Source: Phalacrocorax aristotelis (lineage: Eukaryota; Chordata; Aves; Suliformes; Phalacrocoracidae). Taken from it: a DNA stretch of 64,000 nucleotides. Position numbers and translations under genes: made by a program. Positions within the stretch are counted from its first letter, which is position 1, and the number at the start of each line of letters is the position of its first letter. The notes under the pieces were generated by a model that saw only the letters and a list, made by a program, of their open reading frames with translations, searched no databases and was not told where the DNA came from. Below, piece by piece: positions 27,535 through 40,500 of the stretch. Location: assembly GCF_949628215.1 (NCBI RefSeq), contig NC_134277.1:55190918-55254917 (forward strand), in the 5' to 3' direction.

Positions 27535-28750
27535 GGTACTTATTTGCAATTTTTCAGTCTACACACGTATTCTTTTTCTGGTTTGGGCTCCTGAAAATAA
27601 TGGCTATCTTCTTTTCAGAATGACGTTCTGAACCACAACCTGACCCCTCTCTTGCCAGTGGATTCAATTTGTTCACACGGTGCCAGATGACAGCGACATA
27701 GCTGCAATGGCTGTGATGTTCTCAAAGTGCCCTGGCATGCACAGCTCCCATTTGGAGGACACTAGGACCAGGAGAACGCTCAGCCACAACACTATTGCTG
27801 TACATTTACATAGCTCATTTTATCCAGAAAGATAAAGAAGGCATTTCACAAGTACTGGACACAAACCACCACTGAAATGTTGCCAACCTTGCTCTCGAGG
27901 ATGGTGAACAAATACTACATGGCAGCCAGCAAATTCACTGGGGAAGGCAGTGTTTTGGCTACAACAGCAGCATTAACCATTTACTTGTGTAAGAACAAAT
28001 AAAAGATGCCCAAAGTCAAAGTTCCTGTAACGTTTGGTCAGAATTCAAAAAGCACAGCAAATCACCAAATAATCTACTGTAGAAAACCCAAAATTTGAGT
28101 CACTGTTGCAGGAATATAAACCCCTTTGGTCTCAGGAAGCCAAGGGTCCACAAACATTTTGTGATGCTCACTTTGGTCAAGGAAAAGGAAACATACTAAA
28201 ACACAGTTTTGGCTGTTCTTTCAGAAAATATGCAGACTTCAGATAATCCACCTAACTTCTGCCTGGTAAAAACATCATTACTTATACAAACAACCAACCT
28301 CTTCCACTGCCCCATTCCCTCCTCAAGGGAGATAATATGGGTTTGGCTTTGAATCACAGAAGTTAATTATCACCTGACTGCATTTTTATTATTTCTAACA
28401 GGATAATATCGAAAAAGGCTAATTCTAGGCCTACTGAACCTAGAATCTGTGTCAAAAAAGTAGTGCCCCTGGGAAGCCTACATATGAGACAGCAAGTAAC
28501 AACTTACCTTAAGCAATTAGATAAATGGGTAACAAAAGCAACAAAATGAAAAGTTAATCAGAAAAACTACAGAATGCAATGATTTGAGGACTACAGAAAG
28601 AAGAATTTCAGAGAACACAAATGAAGTCACAGTTTTTGCCGTTTTGAAACCAACATTTGAAGCTATACAGCTCTTAACAGCTGTGATAATGGGTGGGTTA
28701 CGCCCACCTGGGAGACCTTTTTAATTGAAAAGTGTTATTCCTGGGAAGAT

Positions 28751-28850
28751 TACATAAATAGGTTATAGATAGGTATATGTATATTATAGATAGATATATA
28801 GGGAGGAAATATATACATGCATGCATGCATACATATATATAAAAATAAAG
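28751..28850. repeat. Imperfect (TAGA)n/(TA)n/(CATG)n microsatellite
   Basis: Runs of TAGATA, TATATA and CATGCATGCATGCATA follow each other over about 100 bases. Likely length-polymorphic. Confidence 0.85.
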
Positions 28851-30385
28851 AAGGAAAACTTCTCCCCTATGCTGAAATCCAGAGGTTTTGTGCCATAACT
28901 GTATGTGCCTATGCACCTCTGGGGAAAAATACAAAAAGAAGAAGCAGTTTTATTTCATTGCAGAGCTACGACTCCAAAACCTTGCCACCAGGAAAAGGGG
29001 TGGGTACAAGGACTGGCCAGGAAATGGTAGTTAGCCTCTGCCACCTGAGTTGAAGATAAAAGGGAGAGAAAATGTTTTTGGGCTTGTAACACAGGATACA
29101 GAGCAACCGCTGGCAAAGAATAAGTGCAGAGGGTTGGGGTTTTTTTTCCCCCCCTCTGCTGGAAAATGGTGAGCTGTATGTTTTGGCCCATTGTAAAAAG
29201 ACTTAATGTTTGAGGCCCTAAGTAAGGGAAAGTGTCTCCTTCCAAAAAGGGGAAAACAGTGGGTTTTGCAACATAGGTGAATGTCAAGTTAGCTTTAGCC
29301 TTGGTTAGCTTCAGACATTTTCTGAATGCTGAAACAATATGTGAGGCAATGGCAGCTTCTGCGTGTAGGGGAAAACAAGTGTTCTTTCAAAGATACTTGT
29401 GCAGTCACAGAAAAAAAGTCCTAAGACTTCTCCAAGCAAGAAGCCCAAATACACCTTTGAAAAACCTGCTTGGGTTTGCCTGATTTTTTTTAAAAGAACT
29501 TCATATTTCATAAAGAAAGCTTTATATTTCAAAGTTTGTCCCTTAAAGCAGTGCTAGAAAACAGCTAGATCCATGCATACAGCCTCTGCTTAGATGAGGA
29601 TTTTGCAAGTCCAGCACTTTGTAGGATTCATGCTCCCCATTGGAAAAAGCCAGTTTAAAGCCTGCACTAACTCAGCTCAGTAGACAGAAGTGTCTTCACA
29701 ATATTTCTCCTAAAAACTAAAGTCTTCAAACTGTCATTTTAAGACAAAGGGCTAAAATGTTCTGTCTAGCATGTACTGAAGAGCAGGAACCCTCTGCCTA
29801 ATCAAAAAACAATATATGTGAGTGCTATTCTGCTTGTCCTTCCCCTCTCTGCAATCCTGTCAAAAAATCCAGGGTTTGGAGCAGAAGAGTGTCTTATTAC
29901 ATATGGGACACCCAGAGATCAATTGTTTGCTCCAGGAATCCAAAAGCTATAAAACAGTGCTAGAAACCTAATTTTAGACAAGTCAGAGCTTGGATACCAC
30001 AGGGACAGGCTCAGTTCGGAAAGAAGGTTAATGTCTAGATAAATAGGTTTAGATAAACATCCAGCTCCTGTGTTAAACATGCCACAAAGAAACAAAATAA
30101 CGTTACTGCAATGAATATAAAAATCTTTGTTTTGCAAATCACTTCCACAAGTGGCTCCACAGATCACTCAGCTGCCCGAATGCCCAGTCTGGTACTTGCT
30201 TATACGTCCCCTCTTTGATAACCTCTGTGCACAAACCATTTTTTTTTTTCTGAACATTTTACCTAAAATGATATGGATTGAATAATTCACTCCACAACTC
30301 ATGCCAGTTCAAATGCAGAAACTTCAATCCACAGCATTGTATAGCACTAATATTATTAACACAATATTTATTGCGTTATAATATA

Positions 30386-30977
30386 TCATAGTTCAGTTTT
30401 TCTTTTGCACGGCACACGCCAATTCTCCCCTGGTTTACGCGTGCATAAATCCACTATACCCGAAGGGGACCTTGTCCCCCCGCATGGCTGCAGTCCTGAC
30501 AGCTGAGGGAAGTGTGTGTGGGACAGCACTCCCCAAAGTAATCCAGCCGTGACCGCCTTTCCCTCCTGAACTGTTGCCAGTGCTTGTGAAACTACAGGCT
30601 CGTCTAGCATGTGGGTAGTTGGCCTGAAGCAGAGTAACCTCCTCTCCTGCTCCATTCTCCACAAGCATCTGGAGGCCACCAAAGAGGTGCAGGCCGATCT
30701 CCGCAGTAAAAACCAAGATGTATTGCTGCGGGCAACAGCATGAGAGCCCCTCCTGCTCCTCTTGCACATGGGAGACCTGAGGCAAGGCGTGAGTGGGAAG
30801 AGAGAGCTGCACTGCAGAGGAACCGGCAAGAGTGGGAGCATATCCCCGTGGATACCTGCGCAAAGGCATCTGCAGTGGATGAACAAGATACGAATAGCCA
30901 CAAATGTCAGGGTAAAACTGGCCTATCCAACAAAATAGGCAAAAATGGGGAAACACTTGCCAGTCTACCTTATGCAC
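30386..30977 (-). other. GC-richer patch with overlapping open frames
   Basis: Within AT-rich intron, this patch carries the longest minus-strand open frame of the window (180 codons, 30435-30977) together with a 171-codon frame (30386-30901) and a 99-codon frame overlapping it. No domain, signal peptide or familiar motif is visible. Several open frames at once point to low stop-codon density from base composition rather than a gene. It is recorded because it differs from its surroundings. Confidence 0.2.
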
Positions 30978-32807
30978 AGCATCTCACAGAAGTCAAGGAA
31001 AAGCTGCTCACCCTCTCTGAATCTGTATGCACTTAAACCAGAAGAAAAATGGTGTCTACATGAAATACTAAAATAAACAGAGAACCTAAGCCGGTCAAAA
31101 ACTGACCAATCTCACATTAAAAAACTTGTTATGTGTGTATAAACATGGCTGTGGTCTTGCATGTGAATAAATAAGCCTCTATTTGAAGTGAAAAAACCAG
31201 GCATTTAACATCACTTCCACTGACATGAACCCCTAAACTGTGCAATTTTAGATCTACAAATAATGAAGTAATGACCACCCTTATCTTATTGTATGCACAG
31301 TAACCTTATTCTGATTCAAAAGAGGATTTGGCGCTTTAATGTTCCTAAGATCTCACTCCTGCTAATGCCATTAGTTCCAGCAGTGTATAATGTGAAATAT
31401 TTACATATATATATATTTTTCTGGAACTTTAAGGAGTTGCTTACTCCATGTGCAAAATCCTGGTGTGTTTGAGGATTTTTCCATTGTGTCATGCCATTCA
31501 TAGCGCAGTCGTGCACACAGTGAGAGTGTAACTTCCACATAGGGCTGAGACAGTTGCTGCCAGCAAACCCTGCACTGTTGCCAGTGCCCAGCTTCCTTAT
31601 AATGAGTTTGCTCCAGCTCCTGCTCTGTTTTGTGTAAACAGCTGCCTTCCAAGGCCACAGTTTAGCTCTAATTAATTTCTTAATAAAAATATAATTTAGT
31701 TTATACTCTAGTCCTAAAATTTGGGTCATTTCTAGTTCTCACTAGTGGTTCCAAAATGCCCAAAACTCCATCTAATTAAAATCTGTTATTTCATTCCACA
31801 GTGAAAAGACTAAAACACTTCTAAAATACGGGTTTTCTTGACTTCTTCACATACAAAATTTAGGAATGACTGTAGGATATACTTGGCCCATTTTGTCTAA
31901 CAAATATTTACAATCAGACAATTAAGATTCCTCTGCAGGACTTCAACTTTCCCACGTCAGTTTTATCTCAGACAACTTTAATATTGCCAATAACTTCAAT
32001 AAATATAGCAACTAGTGAGTGCACAGTATTACTTACGTATATTTATGTTCCAAACTAAGACTTAAATGAAAATACTGGCTGATACTAGCAGCTACAAACT
32101 TTTAGTCACTTTCCTCTAAAACAAAACCTTAAGTTATTCGTTCCTTTAGAAATCATGCAACTCTGCAGACAAAACACTGAAGTGCAGCTGACAAAGCCTG
32201 GCTTTTCTGGCCATCTTTGCCACAGGACTCCGGGCAAGGCAGCTCATCTTGCTTTGCCTCAGCACTTTAACATCTGCATACAGAAAGGGCCATATAAGCC
32301 TGGTGTTAGATATAATTTTTTGTTGCTGTCACTCGGAAAGCCTCAAGGCTTTCAAGCAACAAAATGACAGCTTCTTCATGTGTACTTGAATGATCCCTGT
32401 AAAATTTCAGAAGAGGTCAAGTCTCAAGATTAAGCCAGGAAGCAAACTAATTCTAGTAGAGACAAAGAACTGAACTTGTGTCAGATTCTTATGGAGACTC
32501 ACAGTGAAAGGTGCTATTCCTCTTATCTTGCACATTTTCAAACAGTTTGTCTAGTGCCTTTTTACCTTCAGGAAACAAGCCATATGAAATCAGTCATGTA
32601 GCTATCAGCAGCAGTAACTTCTTTTTCAAAACCGTGTGTCATTGGGACATAAACCCTGGGCCTCTTCCAATCTCACATTTTTCCATTCTTATGGTTATAC
32701 TGCCATCTTAATTGGAGAGACCTTTTTTTTTTCTTTCCCCCACTCTTTCTGCCACAGAAAGCAAATGCATTTCCCATGTGCCAGAAAACCAGAAGTTATG
32801 AGATCAC

Positions 32808-33205
32808 TGAACCATAGAACGTCCCGAGTTGGAAGGGACCTGAGAGGATCATGAAGTCCAACTCTTGTCCCTGCACAGGACAACCACAAAATTCACACCA
32901 TGTGTCTGAGGGTGTTGTCCAAGTGCTTCTTGAATATTGTCAGCCTTGGTGCCGTGACCACCTCCCCGGGGAGCCCATGCCAGTGCTCCACCACCCTCTG
33001 GGTGAAGAACCTTTTCCTAACAGCCAACCTAAACCTCCCCGCACATCTTCCTGCTGTTCCCTTGGGTCCTATCGTTGGTCACCAGAGAGGAGAGATCAGC
33101 ACCTGCCCCTCCTCCTCCCCTTCCGAGGAAGCTGTAAGACTGCAATGAGGTCTCTCCTCAGTCTCCTCTTCTCCAGGCTGAATAAACCAAGTGACTTTAG
33201 CCTGT
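32808..33205 (-). mobile_element. 5'-truncated CR1 LINE with remnant of the reverse transcriptase C-terminus
   Basis: About 400 bases of CR1 in minus orientation; the 3' tip (octamer-like CATAGAAC then GTTGGAAGGGACC) lies at the low-coordinate end. The minus strand encodes recognisable pieces of the CR1 ORF2 C-terminus: LGLFSLEKRRLRRDLIAV at 33130-33190, and [15 protein letters not shown] plus [14 protein letters not shown] in a second frame ending in a stop near 32900. The two pieces are in different frames, so at least one indel has broken the reading frame. The plus-strand 152-codon ORF across it is an antisense artefact. Confidence 0.95.
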
Positions 33206-34399
33206 GGTCAAACACTGTTTTCCAAATGGAAAGCACAGTTAATTTTGGCCTGGCCAGTACATGCTTAAAAATCTTCAAAACTGACTATAAAAATACTTTA
33301 AATCTATAACCCATATAAAATGTATATAATCTATGAGGTAGATGTATAATCTATAACACAGCTATACACACATCTATAATAAGAATTGCATGGCCAGTTT
33401 TTGGCCAAGGTTTGTAAATCCATTTTACAGCCTCGGGACCTGCAGTGATGTGTCCTTTCACAGCACATTGGGGCTGCGACCTCCAGTCCCGGCACAGCCG
33501 GTGAGCAGAGCCTGCAGCACACATGCTGCTAAACAGTGCGAATCAGGCTGCTGTACCTCCGCCACAGGAAGCAAAATAAGGTTGGACTTGTTCCCATGTG
33601 TACATTTGAGATTTACTTCTCTCAAAGACAGTCCCTGACCTTGACCGTGGCCTTTTAAGTTTATGAATTGGTAACAGGGAACTGAGGAATGAAAACACTT
33701 GAAGCTCCTTACCGTTCATATTTACCACACCAGATGGCTGCTGCTAAGTGTCAGCATCAGCCCAGTTTTACCATGTAACAGTGCCTGTACAAGAATTGTA
33801 TCTTATCAGAGATGGTGTGAAGGCTGGCTTTTAACAGGTCCCAGTGCTCCTTGCTTTGGTAATGTATTTTACTCATCTGGAACTCTTTCTTTGAGGGATC
33901 CGAAGAATTTATTCGTGGATACTCCTCTCCCCCAGGCATTTACCTCTTGAAAACAGTAGCTACTGACTGGTTTTTGCTAGGCATGCACCCGACCTTCTAG
34001 CTGGTCAAACAAAGTTGGCCTGATTTTCAGGAAACCCTGTTGAAATCAGTGAGCCTCAGTCATCATAAGACCATAGAGATGTACCAGGTATCTAAGTGTG
34101 AGATAACAGCAGGTTTCTAAGAGAGATTCTCCTTTGTCCTGAAATAGTATCAGATGTTTCAACTTTTAATAACCCAGCCTAAAAATAATCCACTTTTCCA
34201 CTTCTTCTCTACATCATAAGTCTCCCTCTGTCCCTCACAAAAGCCTGGATATGAAAATACTTTTGCTGGCTGATATCTTCTGTAATGCAGTGGACAATTA
34301 TTTAGTTCCTAAAGCAAATGGGTAGTAAATGCAAGGATAAATTTAAGCTTTTTTTCCCTGGGACTAGCCTTGGTGTTTATGTTGCATCTGTTACCTTAC

Positions 34400-34519
34400 C
34401 TTCCATAAGAGCACAGCCAGCAACAGGAAGATGAGAATTCCCACTAGCAAACTGATGGCAATGATCCATCCGACAACATACCCACGAGGCTCCAGATTGT
34501 GCAAAGCCTCAAAGACCAC
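34400..34519 (-). CDS. ITGA9: Integrin alpha-9, exon 27 (juxtamembrane and transmembrane helix)
   Basis: This exon encodes 40 residues. The first 14 (VVFEALHNLEPRGY) are extracellular juxtamembrane sequence. The remainder is the single transmembrane helix, VVGWIIAISLLVG followed by ILIFLLLAVLLWK. This is the most diagnostic stretch in the window: I recall human alpha-9 as identical here, and it is unlike alpha-4, alpha-5 or alpha-V. The helix mediates pairing with the beta-1 membrane helix and ends in the usual W-K before the cytoplasmic GFF motif. The acceptor is GCTTTGTAG and the donor GTAAGG, phase 0 on both sides. Flanking introns are 8.1 kb upstream and 15.6 kb downstream. Confidence 0.97.
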
Positions 34520-37500
34520 CTACAAAGCAATTAGAAAAAGATCTTTTTATGATTGGAAGTTGTATTGTTTTCTCTTGTACTCATCTTATTAAACACATTG
34601 CATGGTGGCCTCGCTGATCGTATTTCATCTGTCAAACAAATATGGAATGCGTCCTTAGTTTCATGCTTTCCATCTATTTTTCGCGAGGGATTTAAAGCTT
34701 TCAAGTGGAATTTGAGTAGCCATGCATTGGATCCAAAGGATATCAGCTTCCACTCCGTAATAACTCTTACCCTGCCAACCACCCACCCCCCACCCCAAAC
34801 ACTGAGCTTGTTCTGGTGCTGGGCCACCAAAGGTGCACAAAGGTTTGCATGAAAAACTCCATCCCTTGGATTGGCAGCGATTGCCATGACGTCTTGCATG
34901 GTTTGTCTTACTCATCATGTCCCAGGCCCTGCCAAACACCCCAATGCTTCATGTGTAACACTCGTGTGCTGAGCTTGTTAACTTTTTGTTTCACGAAGAA
35001 TGGACAACTTGCATATATCCTTACTCAGTACAAATTGTCCCTGCTGTGCTTCACAAGACATACTGTGTGAAAGAGGGAAGGGCGCGTGCTGTCATGGGCC
35101 CTTCTGGGAATGCAGAGAGCAGTCCCCTGCTGTTCTCTTCTCTCTTTCTGTATAGCTTGTATGGCAGGCAAATACATCCTACAATGAGCTTTCCTTAACT
35201 GTCTGCCTTAAGATGAAAATGGGAGCAAATTATACCACTCGTATACACTATGTGAATTTCCAGTCTCTTATTTCAATCAAAACCAGTTCCTCAGTGGAAA
35301 ACTCAAAAACAGCTCTGCTCAGTGAGTGCTATTTCTATGTCAAATTTGGCAATTTAATACCCAGCAAACGCAGAGAGGCAGCAGGGATTTTTTTAAAGGT
35401 AATACGTTTGCTTTGCCTGGCTTTGTTTTGGTTTTTTTTGGAAGTCAAAATAGTGAGTTTTCCTCCCTCCTCCATAAACCACTTTCATCATCTTTGCTTA
35501 CAAAAATGTCAAAACCCTTTCGTAGATATGAATTGTTAAATCAATCTTTTAAAAGAAACAAAAAAAATTTGGTAGTTAAAAGTGGGTGAAAATCTGGGAG
35601 TTAGAGTCAGATGCAATTATGCGACCCCAAGATTCTCATCTTTAAGAAGCCCATGCTTTAAAGACCCACAAAATACCTCCACTCACTGGTGACACTGTTA
35701 AAACAGTGCCATTTATGAGACAGGAAAGGGAATGCGATATCATGCAACCCATATGGATGGTGAAAGTGGGCATTCAGGAAAAGGCTGCAAGAGGAAGGTG
35801 ATGGCAGCACTGAAACAGGGGCCAAAGAAGCTCTGAGTTCTCCATCCTTACAGGTTTCCAAGCCTCAGACAAAGCCATGGGGATCCTGAGCTAGTGCGGG
35901 CAACAGCCCTGCTTTGAGTGGGAAATAGGACCGGACAGCCTCCCAGGATCCCACTAACGAACATTTCTCTGTTTCCATAAGCATACGCAGCCTCAGAAAA
36001 CACCCACAAAAATTATAGGCACAGATGAGAGAAAGCAGGTGAGTAGGGCTGTATTTTGTCACGGTGTTCCCATTAAGAAGTATTCAAAGATCCTTTGTCC
36101 TAGTTTCACAGGCTAACACTGATGAAGACCACAGCTTTTCTGGAGGAGGAATTTGAACACAGCTGATTTACACATGCTGTTTTTTTCTATTGATGAGGTA
36201 TTATCAGGCATTTGATGACAATGAGACATGAAAACATAACGAATGGACAGGAACAAAGAAATACATAGATAGCGTTATCCAAACATATTCCCATAACTAC
36301 CATCACAGTGCTCAAAATAGCTCTTGAACATGGACTATCTCTTCACCCGAGAAAAATAATTACTTTAGTGTTTCAGATAAAGCCTTTGTCATGATTTTTA
36401 AGACATCTTGTTGAACAGAGAAAGTTTCCTGAGCAGCAGAGTTTCCCTCATAGCCAAGACAAGTGTAAGGGAAATACCAGACAGAAGAGATCAAACGCAA
36501 ATCTTGTGCCTTCTTTGTATTTCTGAGCCAGCTGGGAAAGATGATCTGATGTGGCAGTCCATTTCTCATGAAGGCTACGGTTAGCATCCATCTTGTGGAC
36601 ACAATTCAGAAGACTATTTTTTAGATAAGGCACTGATATTATTTTCCTTTCTGACTCTAAAAGAAAAAACGTCTCCTAACATTTTAAGTATTGCCAACTT
36701 TACTGAAGAGACCTTTCAAGCAGTCCCTGGATGCAAAATGAGGTGGTGCCTTCTCTCCACTACTCAGAGAGTAGATGTTTACATAACACAACCTCCAGCA
36801 CAATAGACCTGTCTTTCATGCTGCCAAAAGACAGAGCCAGGAATAGCTGCAGAGATCAAATCATACATCATCACTACAGCAAGAGCCCCACATTTCAGGT
36901 TTGAAGCACACTGTCTAGACTAGCTTGGCTGTAGCTTTTGCAGTCACAGCTCGAGCTATAAGGGTAGAGAGCAACAACAGCTTCTTATCTATCTGGTTTT
37001 TTTCCTAGCAGCCTGGAATCAACATACAACCATAAAAAAAACACCTGTTCATGGCTTTGTGGTTTGGAGAGGAGCAGCAATGTTGTGCATGTTAATGTCT
37101 TTATCCCTCTCAAGCCCTCAGTATCTGCCTGCATTAATACACAGCCACTGCAATGAGTTTGGTGAAGAAGCAACCAACAACAAAAAACCCAAGCCAAACC
37201 TCAATCAAACCAGACTGAGCAGACAGCCAGTGTACATCACACATCAGGAGTGTCAGCAAGAAGCCAGTACAGCAAGTGGTGGGAGGCCAGAAAAAGAAGT
37301 CACCCCAGGGGGCAGGTTGGAGGCAGAGGGGGATGTTATTAAAGAATGGTGTGCCATCTGCCGCCTCCCACGTGACCCACCGGCCATTGTGCAGTTTCTG
37401 AAAGCCAGTCTCAAGTGAACCTTGAACTTCTTGTCCCATCCACCCCAGCAGCAGAGCCAACATGTTGGGGAGCACAAGGCAGCCCCCAGCCCAGCGCACT

Positions 37501-40500
37501 TCCTACAGCCCTGACCGATAGAGAAGACTGGAGTGCTAAGAGCGACGGATGCAGAACGTCAGGGTGGGTGGGGAAGCATCCCAGAGAGCGTGGTGGTGGG
37601 CCGCAGCTGTCTGGTTCAGACAAAGCACATGCAACGGTCACAAAATACAGAGTGGATTAGAGGCTTGTTTTCGAACTCTGACAGACTCTGCCATGAAAAC
37701 ACCATTGTCTTGACGATGTATGAGGAGTTTTAGTTTCATATTTATCTTTTGCATTTCACGCTGTACTTGCGGGATCTGAAAGCAGGGAAGCCCAGGAGGC
37801 AGCGTAGCTCACCATTTAGCTGTGTGTAGCTCACACATCAATCAGGTTTTACGCAATGTAACTGCCCTTCTGTAAAATCACAAATCTGCACCCTACCACT
37901 GATTTCTGAAATGTTGAACCCACATGGACAAGGGCTTCTACCAGTTCACCTTCTACCTGTGCCAAACACTTGCTATATTCTGATAGTCTTAGTGAACAAA
38001 TTGCAAAGAATCAGAATTTTTATTTTTTTTTACTGCTTTTAAAACACCCTATTTCAGTAAAGTGTGTAGGCAAGAAGTTAACTGAGTAGGAACTTTGCAA
38101 ATACTTCAAGTTCATACTGTGCTGAAACCCTTTGCAAAATAGGCACACACTGCCGCATTGGGACTCAGAAAGCCAAGAAACATACTTCAGCAAAATCTGG
38201 TTAGAAATACATAATTGCAAAATTCTAGTTTCTTTTTGCTTGTGTGCACTATATGAATTTTACGCACTTGCATCATGAACCACAGCACCATGGAAGACAT
38301 CAGATTATCAAAAAATATTTTATTTCTGCATTACTTCCGGTGTTTCAAACCACACTGCCTTGCTGCCTGACTTGTCCATTCAAGCGCCATTATACTTGGG
38401 GGGACTTGCAGTAAAGACACCATTCTCCTATATATCTGTACATATATGTATAGGTATTCCTTTTAAAATATTTATTTATTCACACATACAATGAAAAACC
38501 TTGGAAGCTCATGAAAAATACAAACCTGAGGTATCCTTGCTACCTGCTTGTGTCTATCCCTGGGAAGTTAACTGTATTTTACTGCTACTGTGTATTGTTC
38601 TGTTCCTTTACCCAAGTGTGTGTTTCTACCTGCCAGACTGTATCATAAAGACAAGAAAATCTATAAAGGGATTGTTACAGTAACAGATGGAAAGGTAAAA
38701 TGGGGAAATGAAAAATGAAACATGGTGAAAACAATAAGGCAGCAAATAACCCACTGGAAATGGGGCTGCAAAGCTGCTGGAGGAAGCACACATCTGGCTC
38801 CAGCCAGGCTAGGATGTTGTGCCCATCTCAAAGGTAATCGGGAGAGAACAGGCACCTTAAAATGCTGAGTGTTTCTAAAAGGCAAGAGGGGCTGGTGGTG
38901 TGCTGCTGAGTGGAAGGGGTTTTCCCATGTGCATTAAAAAAAGGCTGGGACGTTACGAGAACTGTCTAGTACCACATGCTGCTCCTTCCAATGCTGACAC
39001 GGAGAACGGGCCAAAGTCAGGCATCCTCTGTACCACAGGCAGGCAGCTAAAACTTAGACACCTGAACATACATATAAAGACCTCTCAAAAACACCTTGTA
39101 GGTCTTCACAGCCATAAAATTAATTTTTAACTTTTTCTTTGTTGTTTTCTCCCAAATAAATGTTTATCATCGCAACCATAAACATACCTAAACCCTGAGA
39201 AAAACAATCCATGTAGGGCAACCACTTGCCTGTGCTGAATTAAACCCAGGGTGATTGGGCTGAAAATGAGAGAACTCCACCCAGGAGGAGAGAAAGACTC
39301 AAAGGCTTGATGAAGCGTACCTGTGTTGATCTGACAGCACCAGACAGCTAAACGGTAGCCTTAAGCTTTATAGGGCACTTTGTTGCAGGAGTTGTGAGCA
39401 TTTTATATGGAGTCCCCCTTTCATCTATTTAATTTTGCATTCTCTCACTTTCAAGATAGGGAGACTCAGAGGCATTTGGCTGGTTTTGACACAGTGAAAT
39501 CCAGCTTATTCTTCCCTCCACACTTGCACACACACACAGGGAAGTCCTTTAGCTCCATAAGAGCACTCCTCCTCCTGCACATGAGCAGCAAGCACAGGAT
39601 GCAAATCCCTGGATCTAGTATTTGACTACTGCACTTTCATGAAGCTTATTGTTGGTTTTGCCTCACATGCACAGAAGAAGGGAGCCAAACCTTCATGGAA
39701 ACCCATATGCTCAAGGAAAGAAAGTATGCCTCCTGAAAATACCACACCATTGGTTTCAGCCAATATACACTCATGTTAATACAACTGTCATCACAGAGCC
39801 AAATCCAAACTCTGCTCACCTTCTTTATGTGATTTGTTCAATGTAAGAGTTAAAACAGCCTACTGTAACTGGAGACAGAAAATATATCATTCCAAATCAC
39901 ATAAAAACATATCCAAATACAGAGAAATTATTTCTGAAAATTGCATAAATGCACTTTTTCAAAAAATGGGTTTATTTCAAAGACAGCCTGCTTCCCAGCT
40001 CACAGCTATTTACATAAGCTTTTGCATCTCCCTTACAAATCCTCTACTAGAGTTTCTGACAAAGCTGCTATTTATATGGGTGGTCCTGCCACCACTGGTA
40101 CTTCTTACACTATCATCACAAATATTAGTCTTCCTTTTCCTTTTGTCTTCTTTACAGGTAGTTCGCACCCTGATATTGTACACCATATTATAAAAGTGCC
40201 CAGTGAAATAAGGGCACCTGGTTCTAAAGAACCATTTAAATGGTCTAATATGTCTACGTTTAGCTGTAGAAAGCAAAAAGGTCTCTTCAAATCTGCCATG
40301 ATAAAGTGTCTAAGAAAATGTTTTTCATTGTTAGGGAATGCTTTCATAAACAGAGTCAAAGGAAGTCCATGCATAACTATTCAGAGGGAGCTGCTGTCCA
40401 AACGGATACAGTACAGCAGTCCATGGTCAATGAAAAGAATACAGAATGGGCTTTAAAAAGGAAGGGAGGAGTATGAACAAAGACATTTTCTCTCTCCTGT

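Larger units (their letters stand above)
18794..34399 (-). other. ITGA9: ITGA9 intron between exons 27 and 28 (15.6 kb)
   Basis: The intron has a GTAAGG donor at its high-coordinate end and a TTTGCAG acceptor next to 18793. It contains CR1 fragments at 20508-20570 and 32808-33205, a MIR-like scrap at 25709-25760, a possible LTR remnant around 27331-27534, a microsatellite at 28751-28850 and an ORF-rich GC-richer patch at 30386-30977. I see no other gene in it. Confidence 0.9.

Noticed and set aside
32851..33309. 152-codon plus-strand open frame
   Set aside because: It runs antisense through the CR1 LINE fragment and only reflects the repeat's composition.
39440..39490. MIR-like string (AGATAGGGAGACTCAGAGGCATT) in intron 26
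   Set aside because: It resembles the MIR core but is too short and too diverged to call by eye.
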